This document shows, piece after piece, positions 1-6,299 of a stretch of DNA of 13,671 bases. Both the position numbers and the translations under genes were made by a program. Source of the DNA: Patescibacteria group bacterium (GTDB taxonomy: Bacteria; Patescibacteriota; Patescibacteriia; WFTA01; S139-112); assembly GCA_015485715.1 (NCBI GenBank), contig WFTA01000001.1, positions 1 through 13,671 on the forward strand. Direction: 5' to 3'. Each line of letters opens with the position of its first letter. Within the stretch, counting starts at the first letter, position 1. The notes beneath the pieces are model-generated. The model did no database searches. It had not been told where the DNA came from and worked only from the letters and a program-made list of their open reading frames with translations.

Positions 1-51
1 GGAGTATATAGATGTCAGGGTAGAGAATTATATTTATTATAAGTAAAACAA

Positions 52-1404
52 ATGGAAATGGGTAAACAAAATCCTGTTGAATCTATTAATAGTGATGGCA
101 AGGGTAAACTAAGAAAATATATATTAACTGAACAATATAATCCTAATAATCTTATTTTCACCGAACTAAGTAATCTTATATATTCCAAAAGAGGCAAAAA
201 GAGAAGATTATTTCGAGATATTCCTGAAAATCAAAAAGAGGGTATTATTGATATACTGAATCTTTTTTTAAAGAATTTGTCAATTGCAGATATAGGCAAG
301 CGTACACCTTTATATTTAAAAAAATTGAGAAATCTGGCAACAGAAGTTTTGAGTAATATATTAACTCAAATTACAGAAGTTTTGAGTAATATATTAACTC
401 AAATTAAAGGACATGATCTTGACAGGTTTGATGAGATATTAAATATCCTTTATGATAATACACTACATGATATATATACATTATTGACATTTGAAAAATC
501 AGATGGTGAAATCTCATCATCTGTTGAATATATAAAAATCATGTTATCTATAATAGAGTCAGTGTTTTTTACTAAACCTCAAGATATACCATCAAATCCA
601 CTAATATCTACTGAAAAGATAGACGACGAAAATATTGGACTAATAGAGAATACACTCAATGATTATATTGAATGGGCAAAATGTGAGAAAATGTCCATTG
701 ATTACCTTATAAGTTTGATATCCAAATATGTCTCAGGATGTGATTATGCAGATGAGGAAATTTTAAAGATTTATTGCGAGCTTATTGGTGATTTGCTTAA
801 GATAAGAAGCATATTATTTAAACAAAATTTTATTGAATCACTCATGATAGATTTTAACGCTTATTTGCATGCCAATAATCTTACCTTTTATTTGTTTTCT
901 TATTTTGTAAAAGGAAAGCTAACAGAGATAAAAACTATTGATAAACAGGAATTGCTTGTGTTTTTAAAAGAAGTTAAAACATTTATACACGAATTTTATA
1001 TGATGTACTATTTAATTACAGAAAAAGAAACAGCAAGTGTAATAATTGCAAAACATAAAAATAGACAAAAGGGAATAGGTATTAAAACAAATATAAGCAT
1101 AGATTTGCTTTACAGCTTAAGGCATTTTTGTGATTATTTTTTGACTGTACTAGATATAGCAATTACTCAAAACAAAGACCAAAGTGCTCATGTAGAATAT
1201 ATGAAAGTATTTAAAAAAGAGGTATATAGGATTATGGAATTGATAAATATAGGAGTCTCACAAAAAAGTGATATTTTGATTTTTATACCATCAAATCAAT
1301 TATCCAGAGAAATATTTGGTATAATATTTAGCATAGTTGATTTACATACTTATGTGGATGGATATCTCCTGTATTCAGAATATGTAAGAAATGCAAAGAT
1401 TTGA
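52..1404 (+). CDS. Unrecognised 450-residue, probably all-helical protein
   Basis: I do not recognise this protein. It is Lys/Glu/Ile/Leu-rich, looks soluble and mostly alpha-helical, and shows no signal peptide, no clear membrane segment, no Cys cluster and no nucleotide-binding or catalytic motif that I can name. Residues 97-118 are two exact copies of an 11-residue unit, TEVLSNILTQI, encoded by a 33-bp perfect tandem duplication. The start is the ATG at 52; a second ATG two codons later (58) is equally possible, and neither has a convincing Shine-Dalgarno sequence. The gene ends with TGA, so UGA is a stop here. It is very AT-rich. It is followed, after a 340-base gap, by a tyrosine recombinase on the same strand, but that gene has its own promoter, so the two are probably not one operon. 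The length of the open frame makes a real gene likely; function unknown. Confidence 0.75.
   Translation: MEMGKQNPVESINSDGKGKLRKYILTEQYNPNNLIFTELSNLIYSKRGKKRRLFRDIPENQKEGIIDILNLFLKNLSIADIGKRTPLYLKKLRNLATEVLSNILTQITEVLSNILTQIKGHDLDRFDEILNILYDNTLHDIYTLLTFEKSDGEISSSVEYIKIMLSIIESVFFTKPQDIPSNPLISTEKIDDENIGLIENTLNDYIEWAKCEKMSIDYLISLISKYVSGCDYADEEILKIYCELIGDLLKIRSILFKQNFIESLMIDFNAYLHANNLTFYLFSYFVKGKLTEIKTIDKQELLVFLKEVKTFIHEFYMMYYLITEKETASVIIAKHKNRQKGIGIKTNISIDLLYSLRHFCDYFLTVLDIAITQNKDQSAHVEYMKVFKKEVYRIMELINIGVSQKSDILIFIPSNQLSREIFGIIFSIVDLHTYVDGYLLYSEYVRNAKI
340..405 (+). repeat. Perfect 33-bp tandem duplication inside the first gene
   Basis: Bases 340-372 and 373-405 are identical 33-mers beginning ACAGAAGTTTTGAG. 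The unit is a multiple of three and in phase, so the reading frame survives and 11 residues are doubled. Absence of any substitution between copies points to a recent slippage or unequal exchange event, or to an assembly artefact. Confidence 0.95.
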
Positions 1405-1592
1405 GCCTGACTCTGGAATATCAATGCTAATTAATATAATTAGTATAATAAGAAGAAGTATGTTCATTGATCATCCATTATCAATATTTAATTTATTCAA
1501 AACACAATAACATCAATTAAATTTAAGTACATTTTTGTCTTTTATAAAATATAAGATTTGTATAACTGAGTATAATATCTCTTACACTCAAT

Positions 1593-1621
1593 TTGACCAA
1601 TATTTTAAAAAATGCTATAAT
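1593..1621 (+). promoter_or_regulatory. Sigma70-type promoter for the recombinase gene
   Basis: TTGACC at 1593-1598 and TATAAT at 1616-1621 are separated by exactly 17 bases. The -10 box is preceded by TGC, giving an extended -10. Transcription would start near 1628 and leave a leader of about 120 bases, made largely of the intergenic word repeat, before the ATG at 1749. Confidence 0.7.
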
Positions 1622-1652
1622 ATAGATATAATCCCCCACTAATTAATAAATA

Positions 1653-1671
1653 CTAAATCCGAAATTCTAAA
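1653..1671 (+). repeat. 19-bp direct repeat, upstream copy
   Basis: CTAAATCCGAAATTCTAAA; an identical 19-mer occurs at 2716-2734 just beyond the recombinase stop codon, in the same orientation. Both copies sit within the wider AT-rich intergenic word repeat, so they may simply be two members of that family. Confidence 0.85.
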
Positions 1672-1748
1672 TTCTAAAAGAATAATTGAAAATTAAAATT
1701 GTTTCCTTAATTTTGCCTTTTGAAATTTGAATTTTGAAATTTTACTGT

Positions 1749-2711
1749 ATGCCAAAACAAAATAAAAAAAATAAACATATAAACCTTCCATATTTTGATG
1801 ATTTTTTGTTAAATCTAAAAGTTAATAATTATTCTGAAGAAACTCAGTATAATTATGAACGTGATTTAAAAATTTTTGAAGAATTTCTTAAATCAATAGA
1901 TACGCCTTTTGAAAAAACAACAAAAATGACTATTCATCAATATAAAGCATATCTGGCATCTATAGATAGAAAAACACCAGCCGGCCAGAAAGCTCCCAAA
2001 AAACTTTCCTCTTACTCTATCAATAGAATTTTATCTTCATTAAGGTCATATCTTACATATCTTATAGACATTGATTACAAAACTCCTATCACGCCTGAAA
2101 TGGTAAAATTAGTTAAGACAGAGAGAAAACATCCTCACGTAGCCGAGTTTGAAGATTTGGTAAAGTTAATTGAGTCCCCTACTCTGTTTGAAAAGGACAA
2201 AAAAATAGCAGCCAGAAACAGAGCTATGCTGGAAGTACTTTTTGCAACTGGTATGCGTATATCTGAATTAGTAAATCTGAAAAGAGATCAGATCGACGAT
2301 CAAGGCAGAATATTTATAATGGGTAAAGGGAAAAAACAAAGGTTTGTGTATTTAACAGAAAGAGCTAAAAAATATTTGGATGAATATCTGAATATGAGAG
2401 TTGATGATATAGAATATGTATTTATTCCCTATCGCGGAAGCAGAGTTAAAAAAAAGGATATGAAAGTATCTACAAATTATCTCCAGATGAAAATTAAAGA
2501 ATATAGAGAGCGACTTAAAATAAACGTACCCACATCAGCACATTCACTCAGACACGGATTTGCTACATATTTGGCCGAATCTGGTGCAAATCCAGCAGCC
2601 ATTCAAATACTTTTGGGTCACGAGTCACTTGATACAACCACAAGATATGTTCATGCATCAGACAGGTATGCTGAAAAAACACTCAAAAAATACCATCCTC
2701 TTAAAGAATAA
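1749..2711 (+). CDS. Tyrosine recombinase, XerC/XerD type
   Basis: A 320-residue site-specific recombinase/integrase of the Xer type, which cuts and rejoins DNA through a covalent 3'-phosphotyrosine. The N-terminal SAM-like core-binding domain covers about residues 12-110. The catalytic domain carries the complete set: Arg170 (ATGMRISEL), Lys193 (MGKGKKQR), His265 and Arg268 in HSLRHGFATYL, His291 (LLGHESL) and nucleophile Tyr300 (TTTRYVHAS). Length fits XerC/D (about 300). I chose ATG 1749 (MPKQNKK) over ATG 1734 because the five extra residues would be encoded by the AT-rich intergenic word repeat. Neither has a Shine-Dalgarno sequence. Known role of the family: chromosome dimer resolution at dif; some members mobilise elements. 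The 19-bp repeats at both sides leave the second option open. Sure of the family, unsure of the biological role, so no specific symbol is given. Confidence 0.93.
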   Translation: MPKQNKKNKHINLPYFDDFLLNLKVNNYSEETQYNYERDLKIFEEFLKSIDTPFEKTTKMTIHQYKAYLASIDRKTPAGQKAPKKLSSYSINRILSSLRSYLTYLIDIDYKTPITPEMVKLVKTERKHPHVAEFEDLVKLIESPTLFEKDKKIAARNRAMLEVLFATGMRISELVNLKRDQIDDQGRIFIMGKGKKQRFVYLTERAKKYLDEYLNMRVDDIEYVFIPYRGSRVKKKDMKVSTNYLQMKIKEYRERLKINVPTSAHSLRHGFATYLAESGANPAAIQILLGHESLDTTTRYVHASDRYAEKTLKKYHPLKE

Positions 2712-2715
2712 AATC

Positions 2716-2734
2716 CTAAATCCGAAATTCTAAA
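2716..2734 (+). repeat. 19-bp direct repeat, downstream copy
   Basis: Identical to 1653-1671. It begins four bases after the recombinase stop codon, so the two copies frame the recombinase gene with little else between them. Confidence 0.85.
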
Positions 2735-2862
2735 CCCTAAACCTATAGAATCCCAAATACCAAAATCCAAATGTCAAATAAAATCCCAAGTCCCAAATCC
2801 AAAATAACAATAATGATAGTTTTGGCTTTAACACTGTATATTGGTTAACTTGCCAGCTCCAT

Positions 2863-2962
2863 CCAGCTCCACTTTTTGAGGTAAATCTATGTTATAAAAC
2901 CAGAGGGTATATAATTTAATTTAAAGCAACATATTGCTGATAATCTTGAAAAGTGGGGCTGG
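2863..2962. repeat. Inverted repeat of 18-bp arms around 64 bases
   Basis: The left arm at 2863-2880 (CCAGCTCCACTTTTTGAG) pairs with the right arm at 2945-2962 (CTTGAAAAGTGGGGCTGG) at 15 of 18 positions. The left arm is preceded by a partial second copy of its first ten bases (2853-2862). It could be a small non-autonomous element or a structured RNA; it has no open frame. Confidence 0.6.
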
Positions 2963-3063
2963 GTTGAATTTGTCATTTGAGCTTTGGATTTTGACATTTA
3001 TTAAATTGGGTTATTGGGAAATTAGAGGAAGTCCCATAGGATACATTACTTCTTCTCTGTGTC

Positions 3064-3086
3064 ATCCTCTGGCTTGACCAGAGGAT
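3064..3086. repeat. Perfect hairpin, 9-bp stem
   Basis: ATCCTCTGG, five-base loop CTTGA, CCAGAGGAT. It is the first hairpin of a composite repeat and runs directly into ATCCAGAAATAGATTATCC (3085-3103), which recurs with one change at 3223-3241. Intergenic repeats of this style are widespread in bacteria and often give spurious open frames. Confidence 0.8.
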
Positions 3087-3097
3087 CCAGAAATAGA

Positions 3098-3118
3098 TTA
3101 TCCGATCAAGTCGGATAA
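3098..3118. repeat. Perfect hairpin, 8-bp stem
   Basis: TTATCCGA, loop TCAAG, TCGGATAA. It follows the first hairpin by 11 bases and belongs to the same composite element. No T-run follows on either strand, so it is not an obvious intrinsic terminator. Confidence 0.8.
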
Positions 3119-3160
3119 TGACAAGTGGGGGTTTGGACAATGACAAACGGGGTTTTGGAC
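3117..3160 (+). repeat. Two tandem 22-nt units
   Basis: Units 3117-3138 and 3139-3160 both begin AATGACAA and end TTTGGAC, with a G-rich centre (GTGGGGG versus ACGGGGT). They start inside the end of the preceding hairpin. Confidence 0.75.
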
Positions 3161-3204
3161 AATGGCACCCCACTACATTGTCATTCCCATATTCTTTCTT
3201 TGTT

Positions 3205-3224
3205 ATTCCTGTGAAAACGGGAAT
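3205..3224. repeat. 20-bp palindromic repeat resembling dRS3
   Basis: ATTCCTGTGAAAACGGGAAT matches the ATTCCC-N8-GGGAAT pattern described for dRS3 repeats of Neisseria except for one base (T instead of C at position 6). It is followed by the second copy of the ATCCAGAAATAGAYTATCC segment (3223-3241). The resemblance is by pattern only; no relation to the Neisseria repeat is claimed. Confidence 0.6.
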
Positions 3225-3352
3225 CCAGAAATAGACTATCCAATCACCCCTTCCTTTGGAAGGTAAACACCCCAAGCGGGTAAAAATTGAACAATGACAA
3301 AGTATTGATTTTTTATATTTATTAGTTGGTTTGAAAATTGAAAAATTGGGAT

Positions 3353-3447
3353 TTGATTGAAAATTGAAAATTTTACCCCGCCTGCGCCCTATCGTATGAT
3401 TAGGGTTGAATAACTGGGGTTGGGTAATTGAAAATTTGAAAATTAGA
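3353..3447. repeat. Dispersed palindromic element, copy A
   Basis: AT-rich edges (TTGATTGAAAATTG at the left, AATTGAAAATTTGAAAATT at the right) surround a GC-rich core at 3373-3420. The core folds as an outer ACCCC/GGGGT pair and an inner arm CCCTATC-GTAT-GATTAGGG. Copy B at 4537-4665 has the same edges and core in the same orientation with an additional hairpin. The two copies lie on the two sides of the metallo-beta-lactamase gene. Confidence 0.8.
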
Positions 3448-3487
3448 AAATTAATCTATTCAATATCCACTATATAACAGACATCTG

Positions 3488-4360
3488 CTATCTTACCTTA
3501 ATCTCTCCTTTTTTGTTGATTCTAATTTCTATATCTCCCATTTTGTCAGTACGTAAAATATATATATTTCTTCTTTCAAGCCTCTTTAGAACACGCCTTG
3601 ATGGCTGACCATAATTGTTTTTCCCAACCATAATCACTGCATATTCTGGATTAAAAGAGTCTAAAAATAAATTTGAAGTAGAAGTATCTGATCCCTGATG
3701 AGCTACCTTTAAAACATCTATATCTTGTGCCATTTTATAATCTGCAATTCCCTTCTCCACATCAGATGATATATCACCTGTAAAAAGTATCTTTCTGTCT
3801 GCATATTCCAGAAGTACAACAACTGAATAATCATTAACATCCTCCACTTCTAAATTCTCCATATTCTTAAAAGGATACAAAACCTTAAGCAAAACATCTC
3901 CCTGTGAACTCTTAAATAAATACTCTTTTCCTGAAACAGCTATATCGTAATCTATATTCTTACTGTTTATTAGTCTATTCCATTCCTGATACTCTGCTGT
4001 ATTATATTTCACTCCACTCTGAAGAATGCGCTTTACTTTGATACTTTGTACCACATTCAGCAAACCTCCTAAATGATCCAGATGAGGATGTGATGATATT
4101 ACCATATCAAATTCCCTATCAAAAAACGGCAGATATTTCCATAATTTGCTGATTATATTCTTATTGTTCATCTGTTTCCCTTCTCCCCCGTCTATCAAAA
4201 TATTATGCCTGCCCGGAGTCCTGACCAACACAGCATCTCCCTGACCAACATCTAAAAACACAACTCTTAAATCTGAATTCAAATATTTACTGTATTCCCA
4301 CCCCAAAAGCGCTGTAAATACTACCAAGATTAAGAAAATTATTTTTTTGTCTTTAAACAT
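3488..4360 (-). CDS. ComEC-type metallo-beta-lactamase-fold protein (stand-alone)
   Basis: A 290-residue protein matching the C-terminal metallo-hydrolase domain that is normally fused to ComEC. A single membrane segment at residues 7-20 would anchor it, with the enzyme domain probably outside. Motifs seen: FLDVGQGDA (35-43), ILIDGG (54-59), the metal motif HPHLDH (91-96), FTGD with Asp196, and AHQGSDTS from 220. In homologues I remember, the last motif reads HHGS and a later one YGHP; here they are HQGS and YGQP (Gln222, Gln252), both His to Gln. Family members are proposed, and in one studied case shown, to be nucleases that degrade the non-transported DNA strand during competence; here that is inference. 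ATG 4360 is preferred over TTG 4387, since the extra nine codons would come from intergenic repeat text. It lies on the same strand as comEC but 415 bases away with a palindromic element between, so probably a separate transcript. Confidence 0.88.
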   Translation of the reverse strand: MFKDKKIIFLILVVFTALLGWEYSKYLNSDLRVVFLDVGQGDAVLVRTPGRHNILIDGGEGKQMNNKNIISKLWKYLPFFDREFDMVISSHPHLDHLGGLLNVVQSIKVKRILQSGVKYNTAEYQEWNRLINSKNIDYDIAVSGKEYLFKSSQGDVLLKVLYPFKNMENLEVEDVNDYSVVVLLEYADRKILFTGDISSDVEKGIADYKMAQDIDVLKVAHQGSDTSTSNLFLDSFNPEYAVIMVGKNNYGQPSRRVLKRLERRNIYILRTDKMGDIEIRINKKGEIKVR

Positions 4361-4775
4361 AATATTATATAAAATCCAAAATTCCAAATTCTAAACAAAC
4401 CCCAAAATAATTATCCAATTTACGAATTTTCAATTAACCAATGAATTTACAATGATTTAATGTTTCAATGGTTTAAACTATAATATACTGATTTTGATGC
4501 AGAGTTTAGGATTTAATTCATTGAAAAATTGAGAAATTGATTGAAAATTTTACCCCGCCTGCCCTATCGTATGATTGGGGTCGTACTTGTCCCGCTTGCC
4601 ATGTCGCATGACATGGTCGTATAAGTGGGATGACTGGGGTTAGTAAATTGAAAATTTGAAAATTTATTGTTGGTTCTTGGGAATTTATTAGAACTATTAG
4701 TGTAATTAGGAAAATTAGATATTAACCTATGTTTGAAAAATAATCTTTGGTTATGTAGGAGCTGGGATTTTTTAA
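4361..4775. other. Intergenic region between comEC and the metallo-hydrolase gene
   Basis: About 415 bases without a gene. It contains AT-rich word repeats next to the metallo-hydrolase start (CCAAAATTCCAAATTCTAAAC style, 4375-4397), palindromic element copy B (4537-4665), and further AT-rich words up to the comEC stop codon. No classical terminator with a long T-run is visible after comEC; element B may serve. Confidence 0.7.
4537..4665. repeat. Dispersed palindromic element, copy B, with additional hairpin
   Basis: It has the same AT-rich edges and the same CCCTATCGTATGAT core as copy A (3353-3447). It also carries about 48 additional bases containing a perfect hairpin, CCATGTC-GCAT-GACATGG, enclosed by TCCCGCTT/AAGTGGGA. 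Whether copy A lost or copy B gained this arm cannot be told. Read on the minus strand, it lies downstream of comEC and ends in GGGGTAAAATTTT, so it could act as a weak transcription terminator for the operon. Confidence 0.8.
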
Positions 4776-6299
4776 TTAATCTAAAAATTTGGATATATCC
4801 ATCTCATACTCCTCTGTCTTACTGCTTTGATTTTTAAATTTATTAAAATACATCTTAATCTTTTCCAAAACATACGGATGAAACAGAAAATATACTGCAT
4901 ATATCAACATCACAGTGTATATGCTAATCTCTACTTTAAAAAACAAAAACTTCATATCAGCTATAGATTTAGCAACAAAATAAATATATCTATAGAGCAC
5001 ATCTCCTGTCCATCCCAAAAAGTATAATAAAAAAGAAAAAGGCAAAAAACTAAACATCACAAATAAAATTCCCACGCCCAAAGCCCATGGCACAATCAAA
5101 AGAATCAATAAGTTAGATACAGGAAAGCCAAGAGGAAAAGATTCAAATCTGTACATAACCCAAGGCAAAGCAAACATCTGTGCCGAAAAAGTCAAAGTCA
5201 AAATATTTCTTACCATCTCATATGGAATAAAGTTGAATATTTTATCAAAAAACTTATAAAAATAAAAAATACCGGCAACTGCTAAAAATGAAAGCTGAAA
5301 ACTGATATCATAGATCAAGATTTGAGGAGATATAAATACCAGCAAAGATGCTGTAAAAAGAAGAAGGTTAAGCTTGTATATCTTACGTTTTAAAATAAAA
5401 CTTAAAGCCGCAATCAAAGCAAATAAAGAAGCACGAAGTGCAGAAATTTTAAATCCAATCACAAACAAGTACAACATAAAAAATACCAACAGCACAACCA
5501 AGGCATATTTTTTAGAAAAACCAATACCTCTTAAGATAAAAAATACTCCTCCTGACAAGATAACCAGATGCATACCTGATATTGCTATAATATGTGAGAT
5601 TCCTGCCTGTGAAAAAATATCCTGCATATTTCTATCAATACCTGATCTGTCACCCAAAACAATAGCCTTATAAAATCCTGAAGAGAATAAAAAATAAGTG
5701 TCAAACCCGCCGGCCCACTCTTTGGACAAATCATCAAACCATCCAAGAAAAGAAGAATTTTGTGACTTTATCTTTAAAACTTCGGGAGAAAAACACAAAG
5801 AATATATCTGATCTTTTGCCAGATAAGCCGGATAGTTAAACCTGCCTATCTTTTCAGGCTCTCTAAATAAACACTTTACCTCTACCCTGTCCCCTCTCTT
5901 TAAAACCCTTTTTTCTCTGTCAAATACCAAAACCTTGCCCTGCAGTCCATCCACATCCAAAACTATGCGGGATACATCATTTTTAATATAAGGCCTTCCT
6001 ACAACCTCTCCTTCTATACTTTTTATTGTATTGTTTAAAGATGAAGTTGTGTAGCTGTCAGGAAAAGAAAGCACACCCCGCGCAATCCCTAAAGTAAAAA
6101 ATATCATACCCACTGCAAAGATGGTGTATATTTTATTCCAATCTTTGCCTTTAGGATGCAAATCTAAAAAAATCCAAACTACAAAGACTACAGTAAATAA
6201 AACCAAAAAATATCTAAAATCAGGATTTAAAAACACAGCAACCAGCACACCAAACAAAAAAGAAGCAAGATATAGAGAGATTCTTCTTGATTTAGGCAT
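4776..6299 (-). CDS. comEC: ComEC channel protein lacking the metallo-hydrolase domain
   Basis: A 507-residue polytopic inner-membrane protein, the DNA channel of natural competence, which takes single-stranded DNA into the cytoplasm. Two or three N-terminal membrane helices (residues 8-78) precede an OB-like extracytoplasmic domain (about 92-180, DUF4131-like). The competence domain follows, with its hallmark AGISHIIAISGMHL at 232-245 and GDRSG at 216-220, then many hydrophobic helices to about residue 480. The Lys/Glu-rich tail ends the protein. Fused ComEC proteins are roughly 700-800 residues; here the C-terminal hydrolase part is absent and is encoded separately at 3488-4360. The ATG follows the prfB stop codon directly (TAA-ATG) with no clear Shine-Dalgarno sequence, so translation is probably coupled to RF2. 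It is the last gene of the operon. Family assignment is secure; competence in this organism is inferred. Confidence 0.93.
   Translation of the reverse strand: MPKSRRISLYLASFLFGVLVAVFLNPDFRYFLVLFTVVFVVWIFLDLHPKGKDWNKIYTIFAVGMIFFTLGIARGVLSFPDSYTTSSLNNTIKSIEGEVVGRPYIKNDVSRIVLDVDGLQGKVLVFDREKRVLKRGDRVEVKCLFREPEKIGRFNYPAYLAKDQIYSLCFSPEVLKIKSQNSSFLGWFDDLSKEWAGGFDTYFLFSSGFYKAIVLGDRSGIDRNMQDIFSQAGISHIIAISGMHLVILSGGVFFILRGIGFSKKYALVVLLVFFMLYLFVIGFKISALRASLFALIAALSFILKRKIYKLNLLLFTASLLVFISPQILIYDISFQLSFLAVAGIFYFYKFFDKIFNFIPYEMVRNILTLTFSAQMFALPWVMYRFESFPLGFPVSNLLILLIVPWALGVGILFVMFSFLPFSFLLYFLGWTGDVLYRYIYFVAKSIADMKFLFFKVEISIYTVMLIYAVYFLFHPYVLEKIKMYFNKFKNQSSKTEEYEMDISKFLD

Larger units (their letters stand above)
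1405..1748. other. Intergenic region before the recombinase gene
   Basis: No open frame of note. The first 190 bases are plain AT-rich sequence without a clear terminator hairpin. A well-formed promoter lies at 1593-1621. From about 1640 to 1745 the sequence becomes a string of degenerate AT-rich words of the type CTAAATCC / GAAATTCT / TTGAAATTT, the same style seen downstream of the recombinase and around the metallo-beta-lactamase gene. The last part of this string runs up to the recombinase start codon. Confidence 0.7.
2712..3487. other. 776-base gene-free region packed with repeats
   Basis: No gene that I can support. In order it holds: a degenerate AT-rich word repeat (2712-2810, words such as AAATCCC and CCAAATCC); an inverted repeat of about 100 bases (2863-2962); a composite palindromic repeat block with three hairpins and a 22-nt tandem repeat (3061-3245); and one copy of a palindromic element that recurs at 4537-4665. 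An open frame on the minus strand at 2973-3275 is a translation of these repeats and is not called. Confidence 0.8.

Noticed and set aside
1734..1748. Upstream ATG for the recombinase
   Set aside because: It adds MKFYC from the AT-rich repeat and gives no better ribosome binding site.
2973..3275. 100-residue open frame on the minus strand
   Set aside because: It translates the composite palindromic repeat block (FWIPVFTGI, RLDRIIYFWI). Such frames are well known by-products of these repeats, and there is no ribosome binding site.
2712..3487. CRISPR array in the repeat-rich gap
   Set aside because: The repeats are of differing kinds and spacing, with at most two units each, and no cas gene is in the window.
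4361..4387. TTG start nine codons upstream for the metallo-hydrolase
   Set aside because: The additional residues are encoded by intergenic word-repeat sequence. The ATG at 4360 begins a typical Lys-rich membrane anchor.
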